Shown here one piece after another: positions 1 to 7,732 of a stretch of DNA of 64,000 nucleotides (positions are counted from its first letter, which is position 1; every line of letters starts with the position of its first letter). Source of the DNA: Streptococcus pacificus (GTDB lineage: Bacteria > Bacillota > Bacilli > Lactobacillales > Streptococcaceae); the NCBI RefSeq assembly GCF_016481305.1, contig NZ_JAENBO010000001.1:372001-436000 (forward strand), written 5' to 3'. The notes under the pieces are model-generated. The model searched no databases and was not told the origin of the DNA. It saw only the letters and a program-made list of their open reading frames with translations. The position numbers were made by a program, and so were the translations under genes.

Positions 1-708
1 AGATTCTTCCATTTGAAAGGTTTGTGTCGCCTGATCACTCATTTCTAAATCAGGATGAGTAACCGTGTGTCCTTCAAAGGACATGCCGTCTTTTTTCATC
101 TCAATCATTTGTTCCACTGATAGGTTGGACACACGTCCTTCCTCAGTAAAACCAGTGATGACATTATTTGTTGCCTTGGCTTGATATTTTTTTAAAATGG
201 GATAGGCAATATTATAAAAATCAACCATGCTATCATCAAAGGTTAGCCAAATCACTTTCTCACTAGGTAATTCATTATTATTAAGTGCACGGTATGCTTC
301 TTCGGGTGTTAGAAAATAATAGCCTTCATCAACTAAGCGTTTAATATGACTTTCAAAAACGTCTGGATCAACAATCAAATTGGCGCTAGCCGCTTCAGAA
401 GGGTCCATAACATGAACAGCGTGATACATCAGTATAGGAAAGGTGACGGGTGTTTCTTGTTGTTGCCAAGTTGGTTCTGAAGTCTCTTTTTCTTTTATAG
501 CGTCACTAGTTGTCGTTTGGCTTTTTTGAGGTGTTTTTTCTTTGCTAACAAGACTTGCTTCTTGACTTTTAAACTCTTTTTCATCTTGTCTACTTTGTTG
601 AAATAAAAAGAAAAGACCAGCCATAAGGCTTAGGGTTAAGATGAGTAGTAGAAAAGGTAAGGGCGGTTTTTTTCTTTTTGTTCTTTTATTGGCACGTCTT
701 GATTGCAT
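1..708 (-). CDS. Polysaccharide deacetylase family protein, membrane-anchored (3' end outside window)
   Basis: The first 236 codons are visible; the C-terminus lies beyond the window edge. I translated it from the reverse strand: a basic N-terminus, one hydrophobic segment (about residues 17-36), a Lys/Glu/Ser/Thr-rich linker to about residue 88, then a catalytic domain with FPILMYHAVH, TFDDS (metal-binding Asp pair) and GHTVTHP (metal-binding histidines). These are the NodB/carbohydrate esterase 4 motifs. The family removes N-acetyl groups from GlcNAc in peptidoglycan or other surface polysaccharide, usually giving lysozyme resistance. The ATG at 706-708 is preceded by AAGGAG at 715-720. It is divergent from hom, as I recall for the streptococcal pgdA-like gene. 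I leave the symbol empty because the substrate cannot be read from sequence and the end is missing. Confidence 0.88.
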   Translation of the reverse strand, partial: MQSRRANKRTKRKKPPLPFLLLILTLSLMAGLFFLFQQSRQDEKEFKSQEASLVSKEKTPQKSQTTTSDAIKEKETSEPTWQQQETPVTFPILMYHAVHVMDPSEAASANLIVDPDVFESHIKRLVDEGYYFLTPEEAYRALNNNELPSEKVIWLTFDDSMVDFYNIAYPILKKYQAKATNNVITGFTEEGRVSNLSVEQMIEMKKDGMSFEGHTVTHPDLEMSDQATQTFQMEES

Positions 709-737
709 TTTATTCTCCTTAAATTATCAATAGTAAG

Positions 738-746
738 ATTATATCA
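738..746 (-). promoter_or_regulatory. Extended -10 promoter for the deacetylase gene
   Basis: On the minus strand TGaTATAAT lies about 30 nt upstream of the ATG at 708. No good -35 hexamer is found at 16-18 nt, so it would rely on the extended -10 element. Confidence 0.5.
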
Positions 747-756
747 TAAAAATAAG

Positions 757-788
757 AAGGATTATCAATGAATTCTAATCCTTTTTTT
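757..788 (+). terminator. Terminator-like hairpin upstream of hom
   Basis: AAGGATTA (757-764) pairs with TAATCCTT (776-783) around an 11-nt loop, followed by a 7-T run to 788. No plus-strand gene precedes it in the window, so it would stop transcription running antisense to the deacetylase gene. It leads directly into the hom -10 box. Confidence 0.5.
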
Positions 789-796
789 GATATAAT
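788..796 (+). promoter_or_regulatory. Extended -10 promoter of the hom operon
   Basis: TGaTATAAT starts on the last T of the preceding T-tract. No convincing -35 is seen. The AAGGAG ribosome-binding site and the ATG at 824 lie 17-28 nt downstream. Confidence 0.6.
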
Positions 797-823
797 AAGA
801 CAAATCATTTTAAGGAGAACAAT

Positions 824-2104
824 ATGACGTTAAAGATTGCTTTACTAGGTTTTGGGACAGTTGCTAGTGGTGTTCCTCTCATACTTGAACAAAATAGTGA
901 AAAAATAAACCAATTGACACAAAAATCAATTAGTATTTCAAAAATATTGGTGAGAGATGAACAGGAAAAATCTCGATTAATGGCTCTAGGACACAATTAC
1001 CACTTTGTTACTGACATTGAAGAGATATTAGCAGATGAAGAGATTTCAGTAGTGGTCGAATTAATAGGACGTATTGAACCAGCAAAAACCTTTATTACAA
1101 AAGCCTTAGAAAGCAAAAAACATGTTGTTTCTGCCAACAAAGATCTAATCGCTCTACATGACAAGGAATTACTTGCTATTGCTCGTCAAAACAAGGTCTC
1201 CTTTTACTATGAAGCAGCTGTTGCCGGTGGGATTCCCATTTTAAGAACACTATCACAATCATTAATTTCTGATAAAATCACCAGAGTATTGGGTGTTTTA
1301 AATGGCACTTCTAATTTTATGCTTACTAAGATGGTTGAAGAAGGCTGGACCTATGAAAAGGCTCTTCAAACTGCCCAAGAATTAGGCTATGCTGAAAGCG
1401 ATCCAACCAACGACGTGGAAGGGATTGATGCTGCCTATAAACTAGTCATCCTCTCTCAATTTGCTTTTGGAATGACCATTGATTACAAAGATGTGATTCA
1501 TCAAGGGATTACAAGCATCACTCCTCAGGATGTGACCTATGCCCAAACTCATGGGTATGTGATTAAATTGGTAGGCTCTATCGAAGAAACAAAAAGTGGT
1601 CTAGCCGTTGAAGTTGCGCCATCTTTCTTACCTGAAAACCATCCTTTGGCTAGGGTTAATGATGTGATGAATGCTGTTTATATTGAATCGATTGGTATTG
1701 GTGAGTCAATGTATTATGGTCCTGGTGCTGGACAAAAACCAACAGCAACATCAGTGGTTGCTGATTTAATGACACTTAGTAATGAAGTGGCAACAGTGGG
1801 TGAAGCAAAATTATTCAATAACTTTAACAGACCAACAAAAATAGCCAAACTTGAAGACAATCAATCAGCTTACTATTTCTCAATTGCTCTATCATCTGGT
1901 GACAAAGTTGCATTAACAGACTTCCTTAAAAACGAAGGCATAACAGTTAAAGAATTTGAACTTGAAAAGTCATCTAATGACGAAACCCTAGCAATGATTA
2001 GCACAACATCAATAACAAAACAAGTTCTTCAACACGTGCAACAAAAGCTTGCTGAGTCATCTGACTATCAGCTAATCAACGCCTTTAGAATTTTAGGAGA
2101 TTAG
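824..2104 (+). CDS. hom: Homoserine dehydrogenase
   Basis: Reduces aspartate semialdehyde to homoserine with NAD(P)H, the branch step towards threonine and methionine; cytoplasmic. The 426 residues match the usual length of the Gram-positive enzyme: an N-terminal nucleotide-binding fold (GFGTVASG near residue 9), the catalytic core with [24 protein letters not shown] and the DPTNDVEG/D motif region, and a C-terminal ACT-like regulatory region from about residue 345. AAGGAG lies 6 nt before the ATG. It is the first gene of a tight operon: thrB starts 1 nt after its stop. Nothing unusual is seen. Confidence 0.95.
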   Translation: MTLKIALLGFGTVASGVPLILEQNSEKINQLTQKSISISKILVRDEQEKSRLMALGHNYHFVTDIEEILADEEISVVVELIGRIEPAKTFITKALESKKHVVSANKDLIALHDKELLAIARQNKVSFYYEAAVAGGIPILRTLSQSLISDKITRVLGVLNGTSNFMLTKMVEEGWTYEKALQTAQELGYAESDPTNDVEGIDAAYKLVILSQFAFGMTIDYKDVIHQGITSITPQDVTYAQTHGYVIKLVGSIEETKSGLAVEVAPSFLPENHPLARVNDVMNAVYIESIGIGESMYYGPGAGQKPTATSVVADLMTLSNEVATVGEAKLFNNFNRPTKIAKLEDNQSAYYFSIALSSGDKVALTDFLKNEGITVKEFELEKSSNDETLAMISTTSITKQVLQHVQQKLAESSDYQLINAFRILGD

Positions 2105-2105
2105 T

Positions 2106-2966
2106 ATGAAAATTATCGTTCCTGCAACGAGTGCCAATCTTGGTCCAGGATTTGATTCGATTGGTCTCGCAGTCACCAAGTATCTTGAAGTAACAGTTAT
2201 TGAAGCATCAAGGACTTGGGAAGTGCTTCATGATTTGACGGATATCCCAACTGATGAGTCTAACTTACTCATCCAAATTGCTTTAAAGGTTAATAAGAAT
2301 TTAACACCACATCGAATACAGATGACCAGTGATATCCCATTAGCCAGAGGTTTAGGCTCTTCTAGTTCAGTCATTGTTGCTGGCATTGAGTTAGCCAATC
2401 AACTTGGTGAAATGAAGTTATCTCTAGACGAAAAACTAAGATTAGCTAGCCTTTTTGAAGGTCATCCTGATAATGTTGCGCCAGCGATTTTTGGTAATTT
2501 AGTAGTGGCCAGTGATAACGACTATTTTTCTGGCTATACTGTTTCACCTTTTCCGTCTTGTCGGTTACTGGCTTTTATTCCTAATTATGAGTTGAAAACA
2601 AGCGATAGTCGAAATAGTCTTCCGGAAACACTTGAGTACACTCAAGCTGTAGCAGCCAGCGCGATTGCAAATGTTGCTGTTTCTGCTCTTGTGAAAGGGG
2701 ATTTAGTTACAGCTGGGAAAGCCATGTCTTCAGACCTTTTTCATGAGCCTTATCGCCAAAAATTGGTGCCTGAATTTCAAAAGATAAAAGAACTTGCCAA
2801 ACAATTTGGTGCATACACCACCTATCTTTCTGGCGCAGGTCCTACAATCATGACAATTCTTGATGATAAAAACGCCAAAAAAATGAAAGAAGCCGTTGAT
2901 GATTTGCGATTAAATGGTGAAGCCATTATTCTTGACGTTGATACAAAAGGTTTACAGGTTATTTGA
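2106..2966 (+). CDS. thrB: Homoserine kinase
   Basis: Phosphorylates homoserine with ATP on the way to threonine. It is a GHMP-family kinase of 286 residues, a normal length: an N-terminal substrate motif [12 protein letters not shown], the glycine/serine-rich ATP loop [11 protein letters not shown] at about residues 78-88, and the C-terminal YLSGAGPTI motif. The start is fixed by the ribosome-binding site TTAGGAG, which overlaps the end of hom. The two genes are almost certainly co-transcribed and translationally coupled. ung follows after 14 nt. Confidence 0.95.
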   Translation: MKIIVPATSANLGPGFDSIGLAVTKYLEVTVIEASRTWEVLHDLTDIPTDESNLLIQIALKVNKNLTPHRIQMTSDIPLARGLGSSSSVIVAGIELANQLGEMKLSLDEKLRLASLFEGHPDNVAPAIFGNLVVASDNDYFSGYTVSPFPSCRLLAFIPNYELKTSDSRNSLPETLEYTQAVAASAIANVAVSALVKGDLVTAGKAMSSDLFHEPYRQKLVPEFQKIKELAKQFGAYTTYLSGAGPTIMTILDDKNAKKMKEAVDDLRLNGEAIILDVDTKGLQVI

Positions 2967-2980
2967 TCTAGGAGGTAATT

Positions 2981-3634
2981 ATGGAACATTCTGACTGGCA
3001 TGATCTCATAAAAAAAGAATTACCAGAGGGGTACTATAGTAAAATCAATCAGTTTCTTAACGACGTCTATGATAAGAAAACAGTTTACCCTCCACGTGAG
3101 AAAGTTTTTAAAGCTATCCAAGAAACTAGTTTAAAAGATGTCAAAGTGGTTATTTTGGGACAAGACCCTTATCATGGACCCAAACAGGCGCAAGGCCTTT
3201 CTTTTTCAGCCCCTGATGAGATTAGTGCACCCCCTTCTTTACAAAACATTCTAAAAGAACTAAAAGATGACGTGGGAGAACGTCCCACTCATGACTTATC
3301 TAGTTGGGCTAAACAAGGCGTTCTCTTACTAAATGCGTCTTTAACCGTTCCTGAACATGAGCCCAATGCTCATGCAAATAGCATTTGGGAGCCCTTTACA
3401 GATGCCATTATTAAACTAGTTAATCAAAAGAAAACCCCAGTTGTCTTTCTGTTGTGGGGAGGTTTTGCTCGTAAAAAGAAATCTCTTATTACTAATCCTA
3501 TTCACCTAATTATCGAAAGTGCTCATCCAAGCCCCTTATCAGCCTACCGTGGTTTCTTTGGAAGTCAACCATTTTCAAAAACTAACGCTTTTTTAAAAGC
3601 GCATCACTTACCAACAATTGATTGGTTAAACTAA
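2981..3634 (+). CDS. ung: Uracil-DNA glycosylase
   Basis: Removes uracil from DNA, starting base-excision repair. It is a family 1 UDG of 217 residues with the catalytic water-activating motif GQDPYHG at residues 60-66 (Asp62) and the C-terminal leucine-loop motif HPSPLSA at 182-188. An AGGAGG ribosome-binding site lies just before the ATG. It sits between thrB and pyrC with 13-14 nt gaps and so is probably read from the hom promoter; no promoter of its own was found. Confidence 0.96.
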   Translation: MEHSDWHDLIKKELPEGYYSKINQFLNDVYDKKTVYPPREKVFKAIQETSLKDVKVVILGQDPYHGPKQAQGLSFSAPDEISAPPSLQNILKELKDDVGERPTHDLSSWAKQGVLLLNASLTVPEHEPNAHANSIWEPFTDAIIKLVNQKKTPVVFLLWGGFARKKKSLITNPIHLIIESAHPSPLSAYRGFFGSQPFSKTNAFLKAHHLPTIDWLN

Positions 3635-3647
3635 AGGAGATATTATC

Positions 3648-4925
3648 ATGTTATTAATCAAGGGTGGTCGTGTGATTGATCCCAAAACACGATTTGATGC
3701 TATTTGTGATATTTTAGTTGATGGTGGAAAAATCATCAAAATGGCAGAAACTATTGTCTCGACTGATGCCAAAATAATTGATGCCAAGGGCTTCATTGTT
3801 GCTCCTGGTCTAATCGATATTCATGTTCATTTTCGTGAACCAGGTCAAACACATAAAGAAGATATCCATACAGGCGCCTTAGCTGCGGCAGCAGGTGGTT
3901 TTACAACGGTTGTGATGATGGCAAATACTAATCCAACTATTTCTGATGTCAAAACGCTAAAAGAAGTTCTAAACTTAGCACAAAAAGAAGCGATTACCAT
4001 CAAATCTGTAGCCACAGTCACTAAAAATTTTGATGGTAAACAGTTGACGCCGTTTAAGGAACTGTTAGAAGCAGGAGCCATTGGTTTTTCAGATGATGGG
4101 ATTCCTCTTACAGATGCTGGAGTTGTTAAAGAAGCTCTACTTAAGGCAAAAGAACATAATACGTTTATTTGTCTTCATGAAGAAGACCCTGCCTTAAATG
4201 GTGTTTTGGGCTTTAATGAATCGATTGCTAACCGTCATTTTGGTTTTTGCGGTGCTACTGGTGTTGCAGAATATAGTATGATAGCGCGTGATGTGATGAT
4301 TGCTTATGATACAAAAGCACACCTTCATATTCAACATCTCTCAAAGGCTGAAAGTGTTAAGGTGGTGGCCTTTGCGCAATCTCTTGGAGCAAAAGTAACA
4401 GCAGAAGCATCGCCACAACATTTTTCAGGAACTGAAAACTTATTGTTGGAAAAAGGTAGTGCTGCCAAAATGAATCCGCCTCTACGTTTAGAATCAGATC
4501 GCTTAGCTGTGATTGAGGGCTTACAAAACAATACTATCTCAGTGATTGCAACTGACCATGCCCCACATCATCATGATGAAAAAAATGTTGACGATATTAC
4601 AAAAGCACCGTCTGGGATGATCGGGCTTGAAACATCATTGTCGCTAGGGTTGACTCATCTTGTTGAACCAGGCTTTCTTTCCTTGATGACGTTACTCGAA
4701 AAAATGACTGTCAATCCAGCTGGCTTATACAACTTTGATGCGGGTTACCTAGCTGAAAATGGACCAGCTGATATTGTTATTTTTGATGATAAAATCACTA
4801 AAACCATTGAACCAGATTTTGCTTCAAAATCGGCGAACTCACCTTTTGTCGGACAAGACTTAATCGGCGATGTCAAATACACCATTGCTAATGGTAAAAT
4901 CGTTTATCAATCACCTTCGATTTAA
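3648..4925 (+). CDS. pyrC: Dihydroorotase
   Basis: Interconverts carbamoyl-aspartate and dihydroorotate in de novo pyrimidine synthesis. It is a 425-residue amidohydrolase with the zinc-binding [10 protein letters not shown] motif near residue 57, a second metal region around HLHIQHLSK, and the C-terminal ATDHAPHH metal and catalytic motif. The ribosome-binding site is AAAGGAG. As last gene of the hom operon it is separated from the PyrR-controlled pyr genes at 47.6 kb, so its expression is likely tied to the amino-acid genes and not to the PyrR attenuator in this window. Two back-to-back terminators follow. Confidence 0.95.
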   Translation: MLLIKGGRVIDPKTRFDAICDILVDGGKIIKMAETIVSTDAKIIDAKGFIVAPGLIDIHVHFREPGQTHKEDIHTGALAAAAGGFTTVVMMANTNPTISDVKTLKEVLNLAQKEAITIKSVATVTKNFDGKQLTPFKELLEAGAIGFSDDGIPLTDAGVVKEALLKAKEHNTFICLHEEDPALNGVLGFNESIANRHFGFCGATGVAEYSMIARDVMIAYDTKAHLHIQHLSKAESVKVVAFAQSLGAKVTAEASPQHFSGTENLLLEKGSAAKMNPPLRLESDRLAVIEGLQNNTISVIATDHAPHHHDEKNVDDITKAPSGMIGLETSLSLGLTHLVEPGFLSLMTLLEKMTVNPAGLYNFDAGYLAENGPADIVIFDDKITKTIEPDFASKSANSPFVGQDLIGDVKYTIANGKIVYQSPSI

Positions 4926-4934
4926 CATACAAAA

Positions 4935-4959
4935 AGACCCTAAGATGAACTTAGAGTCT
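4935..4959 (-). terminator. Terminator of plsY (minus strand)
   Basis: A 10-bp stem with one mismatch and loop ATGAA; on the minus strand it is followed by a T-rich run (the plus-strand A-tract at 4931-4935). It lies just past the plsY stop. Confidence 0.7.
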
Positions 4960-4960
4960 A

Positions 4961-4988
4961 GATCAACCTTATTTGGTTGGTCTTTTTT
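4961..4988 (+). terminator. Terminator of the hom-pyrC operon
   Basis: GATCAACC pairs with GGTTGGTC (one G-T pair), followed by TTTTTT. The T-run lies inside the 3' end of plsY on the other strand, so the two convergent units overlap slightly. Confidence 0.65.
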
Positions 4989-5613
4989 GTTTGGTTAGAT
5001 TTAAACCTATTGGCAGTGTATTTTCAGTCTTATTTTTAATCCGCTTCATATTGTCCTTATGTCTAATCAAAACAATTGATGCCATAGCAAAAATCATCAC
5101 AATTAGTAGCAAATCATACTGTGGCAGTAATAATTGAAAGGCTGGCAAGATTATAACACTCAAACAAGCAATCACAGCAATGGCAATACTTGAAAAAGAG
5201 ATCATACTTGATAAGTATAAACATATCATAAAGATGACCAAAAGATAAGTGAAAAAAGGTAGAGAGTATGCAAGAAGAACCCCTGCACTTGTAGCCACAG
5301 CCTTACCACCCTTGAATTTTGCATAGATTGGAAAAGTGTGTCCAATGATGGCAAAAAAACCAATCAATAAAGGAGACACCCCAGTCACTCCAAACCAAAT
5401 CGGAAGAAGTGTCGCCAGCGTTCCTTTTAGTAAGTCAACAAATAAGGTAACAATACCTGCTTTGACTCCTAAAATTCTAAAAGTATTTGTTGTTCCTGTA
5501 TTACCACTTCCAAGAAGGCGGATGTTTTTATGGAAAATAAATTGCCCAATCCATAGTCCTGTTTGAATAGAGCCAAGCAGGTAGGCAATCAGAATAAATA
5601 ATAATGGTTTCAT
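4969..5613 (-). CDS. plsY: Acyl-phosphate:glycerol-3-phosphate acyltransferase PlsY
   Basis: Transfers the acyl group from acyl-phosphate to glycerol-3-phosphate, the first step of phospholipid synthesis in Firmicutes; an integral membrane enzyme. The 214 residues contain several hydrophobic helices and the three family motifs: GSGNTGTTN (about residues 36-44), GHTFPIYAKFKGGKAVAT (about 91-108) and a later loop near KHKDN. I chose the ATG at 5611-5613 (protein starts MKPLLFIL). An upstream in-frame ATG would add 20 residues encoded within the promoter and is unlikely. There is no Shine-Dalgarno sequence; the -10 box lies 6 nt from the ATG, so the mRNA is probably leaderless. Confidence 0.95.
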   Translation of the reverse strand: MKPLLFILIAYLLGSIQTGLWIGQFIFHKNIRLLGSGNTGTTNTFRILGVKAGIVTLFVDLLKGTLATLLPIWFGVTGVSPLLIGFFAIIGHTFPIYAKFKGGKAVATSAGVLLAYSLPFFTYLLVIFMICLYLSSMISFSSIAIAVIACLSVIILPAFQLLLPQYDLLLIVMIFAMASIVLIRHKDNMKRIKNKTENTLPIGLNLTKQKRPTK

Positions 5614-5619
5614 ACTGTC

Positions 5620-5628
5620 ATTATAACA
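5620..5628 (-). promoter_or_regulatory. Extended -10 promoter giving a leaderless plsY mRNA
   Basis: Minus-strand TGtTATAAT (hexamer 5620-5625) is followed by 6 nt and the plsY ATG. Transcription starting about 7 nt after the -10 would begin at the A of the ATG. No recognisable -35 is present. Confidence 0.6.
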
Positions 5629-5708
5629 TAAGTGATTGATAAAAAAATAGCCAAAACGAGGACAAAACCTCAAATAGTTTATGAAATAAGTTAAAAATAA
5701 AAATTTTT

Positions 5709-5737
5709 TTGCAAAATAGCAAAAAAACTTGTAATAT
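5709..5737 (+). promoter_or_regulatory. Promoter of parE-parC
   Basis: TTGCAA (5709-5714), a 17-nt spacer and TAATAT (5732-5737), about 30 nt upstream of the parE ATG. Confidence 0.65.
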
Positions 5738-5767
5738 TAAAAGGATGAGAAAAGGTGGAGGTCATAG

Positions 5768-7717
5768 ATGCCTAAAAAAGAAATTAATCTAAGTAATTAT
5801 AATGATGATGCCATTCAGGTTCTAGAAGGACTTGATGCCGTTCGAAAACGACCAGGGATGTACATCGGCTCAACAGATGGAACAGGTCTTCATCACTTAG
5901 TCTGGGAATTGGTTGATAATGCAGTCGATGAGGCTCTCTCAGGTTTTGGTGACAAGATTGAAGTCACTATTTATAAAGATGGTTCATTGAGTGTTTCTGA
6001 TAGAGGGCGTGGTATGCCAACAGGGATGCATGCTAAAGGGATACCAACCGTTGAAGTCATTTTTACCGTATTACACGCAGGTGGTAAATTTGGCCAAGGT
6101 GGCTATAAAACTTCTGGAGGTCTACATGGTGTAGGGTCATCTGTTGTTAATGCCTTGTCAACATGGTTAGAAGTTGAGATTGTTCGTGACGGCAATATCT
6201 ACCGTCAACGTTTTGAAAATGGTGGCAAACCTGTTACCACACTAAAAAAAGTTGGGACTGCTCCAAAATCAAAATCAGGAACAACCGTTACCTTTATGCC
6301 TGATAGTAGTATTTTTTCAACAACTGATTTCAAGTTTAATACCATTGCTGAACGTTTAAATGAGTCAGCCTTTTTATTAAAAAATGTAACACTTTCTTTA
6401 ATCGATAAAAGAACAGATGACAAGAAAGATTTTCACTATGAAAATGGGGTTCAAGACTTTGTCTCTTACTTAAACGAGGACAAAGACACTCTAACACCTG
6501 TTATCTATTTTGAAGGTGAAGAAGATGGCTTTCAAGTTGAAGTGGCCATGCAGTATAACGATGGCTTTTCGGATAATATCCTATCTTTTGTTAACAATGT
6601 CAGAACAAAAGATGGTGGAACGCATGAAACAGGTTTGAAATCAGCTATTACTAAAGCTTTGAATGACTACGCCAGAAAAACAAATCTTTTAAAAGAAAAA
6701 GAAAAAAATCTCGATGGGTCAGATTACCGTGAAGGACTGTCTGCTGTTTTGTCGATTTTAGTGCCAGAAGAACACCTTCAATTTGAAGGTCAAACCAAGG
6801 ATAAATTAGGTAGCCCGCTTGCTCGTCCGTTTGTCGATGGCGTTGTTTCTGAAAAATTAAGTTATTTCCTTATGGAAAATGGTGAAATTGCTTCAAGTTT
6901 AGTCAGAAAAGCTATTAAAGCTAGGGCGGCTCGTGAAGCAGCTAGAAAAGCGCGTGATGAATCACGAAATGGTAAGAAGAATAAAAAAGATAAGGGTCTT
7001 TTATCGGGGAAATTAACACCTGCTCAATCTAAAAATCCCAAGAAAAATGAACTCTATCTTGTTGAGGGTGACTCAGCTGGAGGCTCTGCCAAACAAGGAC
7101 GTGACCGTAAATTCCAAGCCATTCTTCCTCTAAGAGGAAAGGTCATCAACACTGCTAAAGCAAAAATGGCAGATATTTTGAAAAACGAAGAAATTAACAC
7201 CATGATTTATACTATTGGTGCAGGCGTCGGAGCTGACTTTAATCTGGATGACATTAACTATGATAAAATCATCATTATGACCGATGCTGATACGGATGGT
7301 GCTCATATCCAAACCCTTCTTCTAACATTTTTCTATCGTTACATGCGTCCACTTATTGAAGCTGGTCATGTTTATATTGCCTTACCACCTCTTTACAAAA
7401 TGTCTAAAGGAAAAGGTAAAAATGAAAAAATTGACTATGCCTGGACAGATGGAGAACTAGAAGAATTGCGTCAAGAATATGGTAAAAATGCTACGCTTCA
7501 ACGCTACAAAGGATTGGGTGAAATGAATGCCACTCAACTTTGGGAAACAACCATGGATCCTGAAACGAGAACCCTAATTCGTGTCACGATTGATGATTTG
7601 GCGCGTGCTGAACGTCGTGTTTCTGTCCTCATGGGAGACAAGGTAGAGCCTCGTCGTCAATGGATTGAAGACAATGTCAAATTCACGCTTGAAGAAGCAA
7701 CTAATATACTTTTATAG
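5768..7717 (+). CDS. parE: DNA topoisomerase IV subunit B
   Basis: ATPase subunit of topoisomerase IV, which unlinks daughter chromosomes. The 649 residues include the GHKL ATPase domain (VRKRPGMYIGS near residue 28, ELVDNAVDEA near 47, GLHGVGSSVVNAL near 118), the transducer domain, and the TOPRIM domain with EGDSAGG at 433-439 and the metal motif DADTDG at 506-511. The length is normal for streptococci. The ribosome-binding site is GGTGGAGG. I call it ParE and not GyrB because parC follows after 15 nt in the same operon and the length fits ParE. Confidence 0.95.
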   Translation: MPKKEINLSNYNDDAIQVLEGLDAVRKRPGMYIGSTDGTGLHHLVWELVDNAVDEALSGFGDKIEVTIYKDGSLSVSDRGRGMPTGMHAKGIPTVEVIFTVLHAGGKFGQGGYKTSGGLHGVGSSVVNALSTWLEVEIVRDGNIYRQRFENGGKPVTTLKKVGTAPKSKSGTTVTFMPDSSIFSTTDFKFNTIAERLNESAFLLKNVTLSLIDKRTDDKKDFHYENGVQDFVSYLNEDKDTLTPVIYFEGEEDGFQVEVAMQYNDGFSDNILSFVNNVRTKDGGTHETGLKSAITKALNDYARKTNLLKEKEKNLDGSDYREGLSAVLSILVPEEHLQFEGQTKDKLGSPLARPFVDGVVSEKLSYFLMENGEIASSLVRKAIKARAAREAARKARDESRNGKKNKKDKGLLSGKLTPAQSKNPKKNELYLVEGDSAGGSAKQGRDRKFQAILPLRGKVINTAKAKMADILKNEEINTMIYTIGAGVGADFNLDDINYDKIIIMTDADTDGAHIQTLLLTFFYRYMRPLIEAGHVYIALPPLYKMSKGKGKNEKIDYAWTDGELEELRQEYGKNATLQRYKGLGEMNATQLWETTMDPETRTLIRVTIDDLARAERRVSVLMGDKVEPRRQWIEDNVKFTLEEATNILL

Positions 7718-7732
7718 AGAAAGGAGGCAATC

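Noticed and set aside
5614..5673. Longer N-terminus of PlsY from the ATG at 5673
   Set aside because: It would run through the extended -10 promoter and does not resemble PlsY N-termini.
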